DNA from: Streptococcus didelphis DSM 15616
GTDB taxonomy: Bacteria; Bacillota; Bacilli; Lactobacillales; Streptococcaceae
Assembly (NCBI RefSeq): GCF_000380005.1
Contig: NZ_KB904196.1
Span: 1 to 64,000 of the forward strand
Length of the DNA stretch: 64,000 nucleotides
Direction: 5' to 3'
Shown here in pieces: positions 1 to 8,083 of this stretch. The notes below the pieces were generated by a model. The model was given only the letters and a program-made list of their open reading frames with translations. It did no database searches and was not told where the DNA came from. Numbering within the stretch: position 1 is the stretch's first letter; each line of letters opens with the position of its first letter. Position numbers and translations under genes: made by a program.

Positions 1-222
1 GGAATCACACGTTCGCTTAGTCAGGCTGGTTGTCCTTATGACAATGCCGTAGCTGAAAGTACGTATCGTGCTTTCAAAATTGAATTTGTTTATCAAGAAA
101 CTTTTCAATCGCTGGAAGAACTAGCTCTTAAGACTAAAGACTATGTTCATTGGTGGAATTACCACCGCATTCATGGTAGTCTCAACTATCAAACACCAAT
201 GACTAAAAGATTAATTGCCTAG
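1..222 (+). CDS. IS3-family transposase OrfB, C-terminal part (cut by window edge)
   Basis: The frame is open from base 1 to the TAG at 220-222 and gives the last 73 residues of an rve/DDE integrase-type transposase. It contains the segment YDNAVAESTYRAFK, which carries the final catalytic Glu of the DDE triad, and the typical end HWWNYHRIH...LNYQTPM. It is the same transposase as the OrfB at 12174-12953, with scattered substitutions (for example KIEF for KMEF and YHRIHG for HHRIHS), so this is a separate and somewhat diverged copy of one IS. The rest of the element lies before the window. The terminal repeat follows at about 223-258. Confidence 0.9.
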   Translation, partial: GITRSLSQAGCPYDNAVAESTYRAFKIEFVYQETFQSLEELALKTKDYVHWWNYHRIHGSLNYQTPMTKRLIA

Positions 223-258
223 AAAACACTTTATAAATGTTGTACAGAAAAGTGTTGC
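223..258 (+). repeat. Right terminal inverted repeat of the partial IS3 element
   Basis: Directly after the transposase stop, the stretch with CTTTATAAATG and GTACAGAAAAGTGTTG matches the right end of the complete copy at about 12957-12990. It marks where the IS ends. Confidence 0.65.
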
Positions 259-318
259 CTTTTCAAAATGTATTCTTTGAGTCTATTATCTATAAAATAA
301 TAGAAAGTTGCTAGAAAC

Positions 319-342
319 AATAATGAACATCTGTTCATTATT
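319..342. promoter_or_regulatory. Perfect palindromic operator upstream of the TetR-family gene
   Basis: Arms AATAATGAACA (319-329) and TGTTCATTATT (332-342) are perfect reverse complements around a 2-bp centre, 31 bases before the TetR-family start. A partial extra half site (TTGAACAG) follows at 341-348. TetR-family dimers bind such palindromes, so autorepression is likely. Confidence 0.7.
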
Positions 343-372
343 GAACAGAAAATAGAAAGTGTCCGTAAAAAT

Positions 373-897
373 ATGAATAGACAGATTCAAAAAACCAAAT
401 CAGCAATTTATAATGCTTTTATTCAGTTATTACAAGAACATGATTACTCACAAATAACTGTTCAAGATATTATAAGTCTTGCGAATGTGGGAAGAACTAC
501 TTTTTATTCACACTATGAGAGTAAAGAAGTATTATTAAAAGAACTTTGTGAAGAACTATTTCATCATTTGTTTCAACAAAAAAGAAATATTACTTTAAAA
601 GAATATCTAGTACATATCTTGAAACATTTTGAGCAAAACATAAATAGTATTGCTACATTATTATTATCTAATGATCCATACTTTTTATTACGTTTTAGAA
701 GCGAATTAGAACATGATGTTTATCCCAAATTACGTCAAGATTACATAGTTAGTAAACAGCTATCAGAAGAATTTATAATGCAATTTGTTTTGTCTAGTTT
801 TATTGAAACTGTAAAATGGTGGCTTCATCAAAGGCCAAAACAAAGACTATCAGCTGAGGAGTTATTGAATTCTTATTTAATTATGATAACGGGATAG
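373..897 (+). CDS. TetR/AcrR-family transcriptional regulator
   Basis: This is a 174-residue protein, a usual length for the family. The N-terminal helix-turn-helix spans about residues 8-55 and has the characteristic recognition segment GRTTFYSHYESKEVLL. The C-terminal half is helical with no recognisable ligand signature and resembles the short DhaS/TetR_C type. The ATG at 373 has only a weak purine-rich stretch upstream (AGAAAG). The 24-bp palindrome at 319-342 is a probable autoregulatory operator. No efflux or metabolic gene is adjacent because the next unit is an IS, so the regulated partner may have been lost. The family call is safe; the inducer and targets are unknown. Confidence 0.88.
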   Translation: MNRQIQKTKSAIYNAFIQLLQEHDYSQITVQDIISLANVGRTTFYSHYESKEVLLKELCEELFHHLFQQKRNITLKEYLVHILKHFEQNINSIATLLLSNDPYFLLRFRSELEHDVYPKLRQDYIVSKQLSEEFIMQFVLSSFIETVKWWLHQRPKQRLSAEELLNSYLIMITG

Positions 898-996
898 GAA
901 AAAATATATTTGAAATCATTATAAAAAAGGAAAAAAGAGGACCTAGGCACTTGAACAGCTCCCTGTCAAGTATACAGTCAAATAATAAAAGATAAG

Positions 997-1815
997 TTAA
1001 GCAACCTGATTCCTGAATTCTAGAGGAGTCAGGTTGTTTAATTTTGATTGATAACGTTGTGTGTTGTAGAATTCGATGTAACGTGCCACATCATTGACCA
1101 ACTCATCATAAGTCTTGTATTTCTTAAGGTGGTAAGACTCTGTCTTGAAATGCCTAAAGAAACTTTCAATTGGTGAATTATCAATACATTTGCCAACTCG
1201 GGACATGGATAAAGTCAGACCAGCTTGTTGTATGATATAACGGTATTCTTTGGAAGTGTATAGGCTACCTCGGTCGCTATGGATAATCGGTGTGGCTCCT
1301 GGATTGAGCTCTAACCCCTTTTTAATGGTCTTCATAACAAGTGGAGTGTCATTGTTGTGACTAACCTCATAAGCGATAATAGAGCCATTATACAGGTCTT
1401 TAATCGCACTGAGATAAGCTTTAGCTCCCAGACCGTATTGAAGATAGGTGATATCCGTGCACCATTTCTGGTTAGGTGCTGTGGCTGTGAAATCACGATT
1501 AAGAATATTTTCTTCGAAAAATCTGTCACCAGCTTTCGTACAAGCATGTCTAACACGACGAATGACTGAGCTAATACCCAGAATGTGCATCAGTTGACGA
1601 ACCCGTTTCTTGTTGTAATTTGTCCCAAGTTGACGATTAATAAATGTTGTCATACGGCGATAACCTAAGATACCATTGTAGAGTCTATGGAGTTCTTTGA
1701 TCTTATCCATGAGCTTTCTATTTTCTTTCTCAGACTCTGTTTCTTGATGATTAAGCCACTTGTAATAGCCTGAACGGGACACCTTCAAGAGTTTGCATAA
1801 GGCCTGAATTGGCAC
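997..1815 (-). CDS. IS3-family transposase OrfB (DDE integrase core)
   Basis: The displayed 272-residue reading frame begins at an internal Met. The N-terminal part resembles HTH_21 (SRSGYYKWLNHQ). The rve integrase core follows, with WCTDITYLQYG containing the first Asp, IHSDRGSLYTS the second and NSPIESFFRHFKTE the Glu. The frame is open upstream beyond 1815 as far as the slippery heptamer at 1911-1917, so OrfB is probably made as an OrfAB fusion by -1 frameshifting and not from its own start. All three catalytic acids are present, so the element looks active. Confidence 0.9.
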   Translation of the reverse strand: MPIQALCKLLKVSRSGYYKWLNHQETESEKENRKLMDKIKELHRLYNGILGYRRMTTFINRQLGTNYNKKRVRQLMHILGISSVIRRVRHACTKAGDRFFEENILNRDFTATAPNQKWCTDITYLQYGLGAKAYLSAIKDLYNGSIIAYEVSHNNDTPLVMKTIKKGLELNPGATPIIHSDRGSLYTSKEYRYIIQQAGLTLSMSRVGKCIDNSPIESFFRHFKTESYHLKKYKTYDELVNDVARYIEFYNTQRYQSKLNNLTPLEFRNQVA

Positions 1816-1877
1816 ATTAGGTTCCTCATCGTGATAATTCTTGATTGCTTGGAACTCCGCTAAATGTTTACCTAGTC

Positions 1878-2564
1878 TTACCGTCTGTTTCCTCGTTTGA
1901 TGTCTTCTAACTTTTTTAGTAGACCAACCTCGATTTCTAAGAGACGATTATGTTCCTCCAATCGTTTAATTTTGAGGTGAAGTTGCTCAGCCTCGGTTAA
2001 ATCAGGCTTACTCTCCAACCCTTTCCCACGTCTATCAACCAAACCTTGTGAGCCATTCTTCTCAAACTTATGCACCCAAGAATAAACTTGTTGGTAGGAA
2101 ACACCAAACTTTTCAATAGCTGTTTGGTAGTCTTTCCCATGGGCAATGGTGTAGTTAACAATCTCTACACGTTCTTCAAATGTGGTTGGTCTTCCTTGTT
2201 TCATACGGCTATATCCTTTACTAGTGGCTTTCAAGTCTTCACCACTAGTATACCGTTTTATCCACATTTGGAGAACAGAGCGACTCGAAATATCATACCT
2301 TTTACAAATATCTCTAAGAGAGCCTTTTCTATCAAGGTAGTCTTGAATAGCCTGTTCCTTAGCTAATGTGGCATATTTCTTCCAAGTTCGACTTTCTTTA
2401 AGACCATCCACACCATCTTTCTCATACTTTATTTCCCAAGACTTGATAGTTGACTCACTTACTCCATACAGCTTACTGAGGTGTGAGGTGGACTTCTCAT
2501 GGTTGAGCAATAATTGAACGACTTCTAATTTCTCTTCTACTAACTTTGGACTTCTTTTGGACAT
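1878..2564 (-). CDS. IS3-family transposase OrfA (helix-turn-helix protein)
   Basis: This is a 228-residue protein with two to three HTH_28-type repeats (SHLSKLYGVSESTIKSW near the start, YQTAIEKFGVSYQQVYSW later) and a C-terminal leucine-zipper stretch (LHLKIKRLEEHNRLLEIEV). OrfA proteins of the IS150 group have this layout and bind the terminal repeats. The start at 2564 is chosen because AAGGAG sits 9 bases before it; an in-frame ATG at 2609 lacks such a site. Translation can slip at 1911-1917 near its end into OrfB. Confidence 0.85.
   Translation of the reverse strand: MSKRSPKLVEEKLEVVQLLLNHEKSTSHLSKLYGVSESTIKSWEIKYEKDGVDGLKESRTWKKYATLAKEQAIQDYLDRKGSLRDICKRYDISSRSVLQMWIKRYTSGEDLKATSKGYSRMKQGRPTTFEERVEIVNYTIAHGKDYQTAIEKFGVSYQQVYSWVHKFEKNGSQGLVDRRGKGLESKPDLTEAEQLHLKIKRLEEHNRLLEIEVGLLKKLEDIKRGNRR
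1911..1917 (-). promoter_or_regulatory. Programmed -1 frameshift site (A AAA AAG) of the IS
   Basis: On the minus strand the heptamer A-AAA-AAG lies in frame in orfA (Leu-Lys-Lys). Slipping by -1 enters the frame that runs without a stop through the orfA stop codon into OrfB. This is the standard IS3-family mechanism for making the OrfAB transposase. Confidence 0.75.
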
Positions 2565-2821
2565 ACGAAAACTCTCCTTATAATGTCTAGTGAATTTTTG
2601 TTCTTTCACTGTCCACTATATGGGGAGTACATCAACTCAATACTACTATAAAGAGAGAGTTTTTCATGTTTTAATAAATTAATTTATGCGTATAGAAAAT
2701 TTAATAATAATATGATAAACTATCAAGAATTGAACAAAAAAATGAAAGTATCTAATTACAGATTTCTAGAGGGAAAGAGAGAATATATTTAAAAAAACTT
2801 AATAAGCTGGGATTTCTTCAG

Positions 2822-3185
2822 ATGCAATCCAAGTATCGTGTGAAATTGGATAAATCTGGTAAAAGTTGGGTCAAGAAAATATTCGACCTTTTGGGATTAC
2901 TCGATTTATTTAAGAAAGGAAATGAAGAATGTACTATAGATAATTATAACGTGGATTTTGTTATATCTAGAAATAATGCACTTAAGGGTGCATTTGGTAT
3001 AGGGGTGTTAATTGTTGATGGGAGGTGTAACTATTGGAAATCAAAACACTTTTGCTGAGACAACCTCATCATTACCACTAGCTTCTGAAGTTGGGACGAA
3101 CATTAACGAATTGGATTTTACATTTGTGGTAACTGGTTCAAAATATAGTAATACTACAAGTGCTAGTGAATCAGAGTTGGTTTAG
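2822..3185 (+). pseudogene. Frameshifted N-terminal remnant of a secreted or surface protein
   Basis: The first frame (2822-3058) starts MQSKYRVKLDKSGKSWV and reaches a hydrophobic stretch GAFGIGVLIV. There the open reading continues only in another frame, giving GGVTIGNQNTFAETTSS and running to a TAG at 3183-3185. Joined near 3015-3020, the two pieces form a plausible signal peptide (hydrophobic core, cleavage after TFA) and the first 40 or so residues of a mature Ser/Thr-rich protein. The rest is absent. I do not recognise the parent protein. It looks like a broken exported protein left beside the IS. Confidence 0.5.
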
Positions 3186-3361
3186 CTTCTTTAAGTCTAT
3201 CTATACTGGATACATAAAATTTAACTATTTTTTATTTTTTTGATATAATAGTTATTAAATATTGATTTAATATAATAAGTTATCAATCTATATAATAGAA
3301 AGATTACGAAATTTTAGATTAATAAGACTAGGTGCATTATACATATTATATGGAGGTAAAT

Positions 3362-4009
3362 ATGCCAAAAATTAAAACTATATTTAAAGAAGATTATTGT
3401 GTATATAATGGTCATCCAATAATGAGCTTTACATATGGAATTATATTATTTTCAGTTATGTCTTTTTTCTTAATCACTATAGATAGTTTTTCTAATAATA
3501 ATCTTTTAATGATTTTAATGATTCTAATCCTAACTTTATTGTTTTTGTTTCTCAATAAATATACAAAAATAAAACTATTTAATTTTACCAAAATAAAAAG
3601 ATCAGATATTTTTATTATTCTGACTTCTGTTGCTTTAATTTATTTATCTGATAATATAGTAAGTTTTTTTTATACTAAAGAGTTAGCAAATACAGAATCG
3701 TTAACTAACCATTTCGGAAACTACTCTTTACTTAAGCAAATTTTTATATTTTCTACATATTCCGTTATACTAGAAGAAATTATGTTTAGAGGAGCAATAC
3801 TGAGATTAATTTTCAGGAATCATCTATTAATAGGAACTATTTTATCTAGTATTTTTTTTGCAAAACTTCACACACCTGCTAATATTATTGAATTTTTACT
3901 TTTTTTTAGCTCAAGTATTATTTTTAGTGTTGTTTATCTAAAAACAAGACGTTTAGAAATACCAATAATAATTCACTTCTTAATAAATTTAATCGGTACT
4001 TTATCCTAA
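3362..4009 (+). CDS. CPBP-family intramembrane metalloprotease (Abi/CAAX type)
   Basis: This is a 215-residue, very hydrophobic protein with about six to eight membrane segments. The CPBP motifs are intact: EEIMFRG (paired Glu and Arg), then a His in FAKLHTPAN and a later His in IHFLIN. The family includes bacteriocin self-immunity proteins and eukaryotic Rce1-like CAAX proteases. The start at 3362 follows GGAGG with a 5-base gap; an ATG ten codons upstream has no such site. A -10-like TATAAT lies near 3243. No peptide gene is adjacent, so its partner is unknown. An integrase remnant begins 37 bases downstream. Confidence 0.85.
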   Translation: MPKIKTIFKEDYCVYNGHPIMSFTYGIILFSVMSFFLITIDSFSNNNLLMILMILILTLLFLFLNKYTKIKLFNFTKIKRSDIFIILTSVALIYLSDNIVSFFYTKELANTESLTNHFGNYSLLKQIFIFSTYSVILEEIMFRGAILRLIFRNHLLIGTILSSIFFAKLHTPANIIEFLLFFSSSIIFSVVYLKTRRLEIPIIIHFLINLIGTLS

Positions 4010-4045
4010 AATCAAAGAAAATTTTCATATTAAAAAATAATATAA

Positions 4046-4135
4046 AAGGATATTACATAGTTACTTGAAATATATGGTCAAGTTTTGACAGAGGTAATTA
4101 ATAAAAAATATGAATTAGAAGCATGGTATCTTTAA
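4046..4135 (+). pseudogene. Tyrosine integrase C-terminal remnant (relic A)
   Basis: Thirty codons match the end of the intact integrase at 45125-46246. The reading is KDIT-stop-LLEIYGQVLTEVINKKYE, against KDITQLLETYGHVLTEVINKEYE in the intact copy. One CAG has become TAG, and the sequence after KYE diverges. The segment would carry the active-site Tyr (IYG here). It lies in the same orientation as the other remnants and abuts an IS. Confidence 0.85.
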
Positions 4136-4198
4136 GAAATTTAAAACAAACCATAAAATGACAAGCGAAAAAGCCCTAAAACTGAATTGTCCCAGAAA

Positions 4199-4474
4199 AG
4201 TTAACTTGTTATTAGTCACATAATAAGGTTTCCCTAAACAAGGTTTCTTCTTAGGTCTTGTGCGACATAACCAGCCATTTTTCTTCATAATGCGATAGAC
4301 TTTTTTTACATTCACAATAATCCCATACTCATTCATCAGTAAATCTCTGATAGTCCTATACCCATAGATAAATTTATTTTTAACACATAAATTCTCAATT
4401 TTCTCAATTAGGCTATCATGATGAGTAGGTTGGCTTATATCAGCTTTCCAACGATAGTAAGTAGAACGTGACAC
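4199..4474 (-). pseudogene. IS3-family OrfB, truncated
   Basis: It starts within SRSTYYRW and covers the HTH_21 region (YGYRTIRDLLMNEYGI...KKVYRIMKKNGW...RPKKKPCLGKPYYVTNN), then loses similarity before the catalytic Asp. The frame is open upstream to overlap the end of OrfA (segments KIDKISLIKLVEHYKNHYP), as expected for frameshift expression. It cannot be catalytically active. Confidence 0.8.
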
Positions 4475-4542
4475 TTCAAAACAGTCAAGTATGAATTTAA
4501 TAGGATAGTGATTTTTATAATGTTCTACGAGCTTGATAAGAC

Positions 4543-4833
4543 TTATTTTGTCGATTTTCTCATCAAGCTTCGATACTTTTTTAAGAGCTCAATCTGGAGC
4601 TTCAATTGATCTACTTCGGATAACTGCTCCATACCTTTCCCATAGGTATATTGTTTGCCTACTGGTTGTAAGAAGCGATGAGTTTCTCCTTTTTGATACC
4701 AGCTCCACCAAGTATAAACCTGACTTTTATTTTTTATCCCAAGTGTATCCATAATAACTTTATTACTTTTACCTGCCTTTTTCATTTCGATACAGGCTAA
4801 TTTTGTTTCGAACGCATATGCTTTTTTGACCAT
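4543..4833 (-). CDS. IS3-family transposase OrfA (small helix-turn-helix protein)
   Basis: This is a 96-residue protein. An N-terminal HTH (residues about 8-45, KLACIEMKKAGKSNKVIMDTL) is followed by YTWWSWYQKGE and a C-terminal coiled segment (EVDQLKLQIELLKKY). The length and layout are typical for OrfA of IS3 elements. A good Shine-Dalgarno (AGGAGTG) sits upstream on the minus strand near 4841-4847. Its partner OrfB is truncated, so it is probably non-functional for transposition. Confidence 0.8.
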   Translation of the reverse strand: MVKKAYAFETKLACIEMKKAGKSNKVIMDTLGIKNKSQVYTWWSWYQKGETHRFLQPVGKQYTYGKGMEQLSEVDQLKLQIELLKKYRSLMRKSTK

Positions 4834-4937
4834 AATAAAACACTCCTGATTCTATTTTACTAGAATTCTCTAGGAGTGTTTTTCTTCTGTCTCATTTTAT
4901 GGGGGTAGTGCCTATTTATGGTTTTTTATATTTGTTG

Positions 4938-4991
4938 AAACCAAGAGTAAACCTTTTCTCTCTACTAGTAATAAATTTTTACTCTTGGTTT
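4938..4991. repeat. Long inverted repeat (hairpin), relic copy
   Basis: Arms AAACCAAGAGTAAA (4938-4951) and TTTACTCTTGGTTT (4978-4991) are perfect 14-bp complements with a 26-base loop, followed by GAGCAAATATGCTTAAT. The same structure with compensatory changes stands before the homologous gene at 21136. Function is unknown. Confidence 0.75.
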
Positions 4992-5061
4992 GAGCAAATA
5001 TGCTTAATATAGAAATAGAACAAATTAGAAAGGTATTGTAATAATAATAAAATATCAGGAA

Positions 5062-5166
5062 GGAGTAGAGTTTTGCAGAGAAAAAGCAAAGGAAGCTGTA
5101 ATTGACAGGCGAACTATAAAAGTTATTAAGAAAACAATGTATGGAGAATCAAAAGCTTGGTTTTAG
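5062..5166 (+). pseudogene. Remnant of the gene homologous to 21136-21492
   Basis: An in-frame run (GVEFCREKAKEAVIDRRTIK, then VIKKTMYGESKAWF) ends in TAG at 5164-5166. It aligns with GVQEYDVTNVSERSIK and IIKKAMYDEGTGF of the ICE gene at 21136. The upstream hairpin is also conserved. The start codon is gone and the C-terminal two-thirds is replaced by a junction into ArdA sequence at about 5167. Confidence 0.7.
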
Positions 5167-5548
5167 TGAGACTGATGATCTTGAATATGTGGTTGTAGAT
5201 TCTTCGTGCAAATTTATTAAAGAATATGATTCTCTTGAAACATTGAATCAGTTTTATGAAGTTGTTGAATCAATTGATGAAAAAATCGTCATGGCTGTTC
5301 ATGAAGTAACAGGTTATAATGTCAAAGATTTTTTGGATTATGATTTTAATTTTGAAGAATGTTCTATTTTACCAGATGTTAATACTAGACGTGAATTAGG
5401 TGAGTATTGGTTTAATGAACTTGGTACGGAAGGTGTTGGTAAGGAAAATATGGAATGTTATTTTGATTGTGAAGCTTATGGTCGTGATCTTGACATTGAA
5501 TCAGAAGGTGGTTTTACTGATTATGGCTATGTAGAAATTAGAGGTTAA
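5141..5548 (+). pseudogene. ArdA-type antirestriction protein, N-terminally truncated relic
   Basis: From about codon 10 this reads SETDDLEYVVVDSSCKFIKE and continues to GGFTDYGYVEIRG, closely matching the intact ArdA at 33176-33658 (CEEDDLEYIIADSDCQLLKE to GGFSDYGYVEISG). The first 40 or so residues of ArdA are missing and the displayed start (MENQKLG) comes from the joined upstream gene. ArdA proteins are DNA mimics that block type I restriction enzymes. An N-terminally cut version is unlikely to fold fully, though the acidic middle domain is retained. It belongs to a collapsed older copy of the same ICE. Confidence 0.75.
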
Positions 5549-5593
5549 TTTATGTTAAGAGCATATATTATTAATTCTCAAAGTAATAAAGGA

Positions 5594-5790
5594 GCATTGA
5601 TTCTATAATGACTGCAACAGGTGCTAGACATACTTATGGAAGCTATTTATTAGCTAAAGGATTTGATATCTGGGTAGTTGCAAGATTGATGGGTCATAAG
5701 GATATTACACAGTTACTTGAAACTTATGGTCATGTTTTAACAGAAGTGATTAATAAAGAATATGAGACAGTTAGGAAACTTCTGTACTAA
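5594..5790 (+). pseudogene. Tyrosine integrase C-terminal remnant (relic B)
   Basis: Similarity to the intact integrase begins at IDS and runs MTATGARHTYGSYLLAKG, then IWVVARLMGHKDITQLLETY, and on to the stop. This keeps the second Arg, the LMGH His and the catalytic Tyr. Only the last 65 residues remain, joined just after the short reading that follows the ArdA relic. An in-frame ATG at 5608 could give a 60-residue peptide, but nothing suggests that it is used. Confidence 0.9.
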
Positions 5791-5832
5791 AACATGACCT
5801 AGTTAATATATTTTTATCAGGCAGATAACTAA

Positions 5833-5865
5833 TTGCCACAAATTTTCCACAAATTAGTAAAGATT
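5833..5865. promoter_or_regulatory. 11-bp direct repeats upstream of the response-regulator gene
   Basis: TTGCCACAAAT (5833-5843) and TTTCCACAAAT (5844-5854) are tandem, with a degenerate third unit to 5865. A possible -10 (TATTAA, 5892-5897) lies 27 bases on. The same arrangement precedes the secreted-protein gene at 7978-8043. This spacing is typical of OmpR/PhoB-type sites. An alternative is integrase arm repeats left by relic B. Confidence 0.5.
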
Positions 5866-5923
5866 AATCTCTAAATATTTGATATATTTGATATTAATAA
5901 GAATCTTATAGAAGGAAAATAAT

Positions 5924-6610
5924 ATGGAAAAAATTTACTTTGCTGATGATGAAAAAAATATAAGGGATCTCTTAGTTCCATTTTTAGAACATGAAGGATT
6001 TGATGTTTTAACTTTTGATAATGGTAAAAGATTATATGAAGAATATTTATTAAATAAACCCGAATTAATTATTCTGGATGTTATGATGCCTGTAATGGAT
6101 GGGTTTACAGTATTAAATAAAATTAGAGAAACAGATAAAAGTGTTCCAATTATTATGTTAACGGCTAAATCACTTGATTCAGATTTTATTTTAGCATTTG
6201 ATCTAGGAACGGATGATTATTTTACGAAACCCTTTTCACCAATTAAATTAACTTTACATGTAAAGGCTTTATTAAATCGTTTAAGAAAAGATAAAAATGA
6301 ATCACAAACTATATTTGAGTATGAAGATCTAATAGTAAATATGGATAAGAGAAGCGTTAGTTTATCAAATAGTACAATAGCTTTAACAAATACAGAATTT
6401 GATTTAATTGTTGTTCTGATTAGAAAACCAGAAGTTGCTCATTCTCGAGAGGATTTATTAAGTGAAATATGGGGTTTTGAGGATATCGAAAGTAGAGCAG
6501 TAGATGATACAATAAAGCGATTAAGAAAAAAAATTGCTCAATATGATACTTCGATAACAATTGATACGATTTGGGGATATGGATTTACTTTAGGTAAGGG
6601 AAAGAAATGA
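5924..6610 (+). CDS. OmpR-family two-component response regulator
   Basis: This is a 228-residue protein. The receiver domain (about 1-118) has the acidic pair Asp8-Asp9, the phosphoacceptor Asp52 in IILDVMMPVMDG, a Thr in MLTAKS and a Lys in FTKPFSP. The C-terminal winged helix (about 130-226) has LTNTEFDLIVVLIRKPEVAH and RAVDDTIKRLRKKI, ending with the usual IWGYGFTLG. The ATG follows GAAGGAAAATAAT. It overlaps the sensor kinase gene by four bases (ATGA), so the two are translationally coupled. Paired 11-bp repeats stand upstream of this gene and of the exported-protein gene after the kinase, which suggests that it controls itself and that gene. Arrangement and target type resemble streptococcal Sae-like systems, but I cannot assign it by name. 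Confidence 0.92.
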   Translation: MEKIYFADDEKNIRDLLVPFLEHEGFDVLTFDNGKRLYEEYLLNKPELIILDVMMPVMDGFTVLNKIRETDKSVPIIMLTAKSLDSDFILAFDLGTDDYFTKPFSPIKLTLHVKALLNRLRKDKNESQTIFEYEDLIVNMDKRSVSLSNSTIALTNTEFDLIVVLIRKPEVAHSREDLLSEIWGFEDIESRAVDDTIKRLRKKIAQYDTSITIDTIWGYGFTLGKGKK

Positions 6611-7977
6611 AGAAAAGTTTAATAAAAAATCTTGTTGTAAATTATAGTATTATATTAACCTTTGCATTTTGTTTAATATTTTTTATTACAAATTTTGCCA
6701 TAAAAGATTATGTTAAGCAAACGACAAGAAATACCATGCAATCAAATTTTGTTATTATTGATAGTTTGTACAATAATAAAAAGATACCTGAGCCAAGTAT
6801 GAATGGTCAAGATAGTGTTTATGTTTGGGCAGACTATTTCGTTTTTGATGGGTCGAATCATATAAAAACTTTCAGTGGAAAAAAAAAGCAGGTTGCCAAG
6901 GATATTTTTAAAGTAGTAAAAAAAAATAGAAGGAATTTTTTCCTGAAATATAAAAAAGATTATTTGATAACAGTTAATAATAAGACATATTATGTGATGT
7001 ATAAATATTATCGTGGAAAGTTAGTTGATAATAATATAGTAAAAAGTAAGGGAAGACAATCTCAAATTTTTCACGTTATTAATTTCGCAGATGTTACAAA
7101 TTCACAAAAATTAATGAATCAAATTAATACGTATTTATTATTAGTTTTAATAGTGATATATTTGTTCTTATTATTGATAATGAGTAGAGTATTTAAAAAA
7201 GTTCGAGTCTCCTTTTCAATAGTAGAAAATTATATATCTAGTCTGTGGAATAATAATACAGAAGTAGAACCTGTATTTGATAAACGGATTGAGTATTCAG
7301 AGTTTGACTCTCTACTTAAAGAAAGTCGCATAATGTATGCTCGTATCGAAAAGTTAGAGGAGACAGAGCGCCATTTCTTTCAAAATGCTTCACATGAGTT
7401 ACGTACGCCACTTATGTCTATTCAGGGCTATGCAGAAGGGATTCAAGAAGGTATCTTTAGTTCTAAAGAAGGTACAGATATCATTTTACAAGAAAGTAAA
7501 AAGATGAAAGCATTAGTCGATGATATCATAACGATTTCTAGATTAGATAGTAATGTAACATATGATATGTCGTTGTTGAATATAGAAGATATTATTTTAA
7601 TAGTTATTGACTATTATAGGCTTTATGCAAAAAATAAAGAGATAAACATCAACTTTATTTCTAAGGATAATAGTTTGCCAGTAACTGGAAATCAAGAATT
7701 AATTGAAAGAGTAATTAGTAATGTCTTATCGAATGCCTTAAGATATGCAAGGAGTTCGATTACAATCACACTTTCAGAAAACGTTATAGAAATAGAGAAC
7801 GATGGTCAAATGATTAAATCAGATGAATTACCACATATTTTTGATCGTTTTTATAAAGGTACTAATGGTAATACTGGTATTGGTTTAGCAATGTGTAAAG
7901 AAATAATGAAGATGCATGATGGAGATATTTACGTTAAATCTACAGAATTAAAGACTACTTTCTTTATTATTTTTTAA
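6607..7977 (+). CDS. Membrane sensor histidine kinase
   Basis: The protein has 456 residues. TM1 is at about 11-32, an extracellular sensor of about 140 residues follows (roughly 33-175), TM2 is at about 176-194, and then a HAMP-like linker. The H box FFQNASHELRTPLMSIQGY places the phosphoacceptor at His263. The N box is NVLSNALRYA, G1 is EIENDGQ, the F box is IFDRFYKG and G2 is GIGLAMCKEIM. All the catalytic boxes are present, so it should be active. It overlaps the response regulator by 4 bp. The external signal is unknown; the size of the loop suggests a Cache- or PAS-like extracellular domain. The stop at 7977 is directly followed by the repeats that drive the next gene. Confidence 0.92.
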   Translation: MKKSLIKNLVVNYSIILTFAFCLIFFITNFAIKDYVKQTTRNTMQSNFVIIDSLYNNKKIPEPSMNGQDSVYVWADYFVFDGSNHIKTFSGKKKQVAKDIFKVVKKNRRNFFLKYKKDYLITVNNKTYYVMYKYYRGKLVDNNIVKSKGRQSQIFHVINFADVTNSQKLMNQINTYLLLVLIVIYLFLLLIMSRVFKKVRVSFSIVENYISSLWNNNTEVEPVFDKRIEYSEFDSLLKESRIMYARIEKLEETERHFFQNASHELRTPLMSIQGYAEGIQEGIFSSKEGTDIILQESKKMKALVDDIITISRLDSNVTYDMSLLNIEDIILIVIDYYRLYAKNKEININFISKDNSLPVTGNQELIERVISNVLSNALRYARSSITITLSENVIEIENDGQMIKSDELPHIFDRFYKGTNGNTGIGLAMCKEIMKMHDGDIYVKSTELKTTFFIIF

Positions 7978-8043
7978 TGCCACAAATTTGCCATAATTTT
8001 ACCGCAAAGTTTCGGGGATTGGTTGTTTAATAGAGTGTATACT
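7978..8043 (+). promoter_or_regulatory. Three 11-bp repeats plus -10, promoter of the secreted-protein gene
   Basis: TGCCACAAATT (7978-7988), TGCCATAATTT (7989-7999) and TACCGCAAAGT (8000-8010) end 27 bases before an extended -10 (TATACT, 8038-8043). No canonical -35 is present (GGGGAT-like), consistent with activator dependence. The first unit is almost identical to that upstream of the response regulator. Confidence 0.6.
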
Positions 8044-8083
8044 TATTTTTAGAAAAATATTTAAAAATAAAAGGAGCTTTAAA

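Larger units (their letters stand above)
957..2632 (-). mobile_element. IS3-family (IS150-like) insertion sequence, complete
   Basis: Two overlapping transposase frames on the minus strand are bounded by imperfect terminal repeats. The right end reads GTACTCCCCATATAGTGG outward (about 2611-2632) and the left end has GCTCCCTGTCAAGTATACAGT-like sequence at about 957-977. OrfA carries two helix-turn-helix repeats and OrfB the DDE catalytic domain. No clear target duplication could be read, so the exact ends are approximate. Confidence 0.8.
4146..4912 (-). mobile_element. Internally deleted IS3-family element
   Basis: The right end contains TCTCATTTTATGGGGGTAGT (about 4890-4910). The left end contains CCATAAAATGACAAGC (about 4150-4165), which is its imperfect inverse. 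OrfA is complete (4543-4833) but OrfB stops matching after the segment YYVTNNKLT near 4199, so most of the DDE domain is deleted. The element sits between integrase relic A and relic B. Confidence 0.7.

Noticed and set aside
5608..5790. 60-residue protein as an independent gene
   Set aside because: It is only the end of an integrase, fused at IDS, with no ribosome site for the internal ATG.
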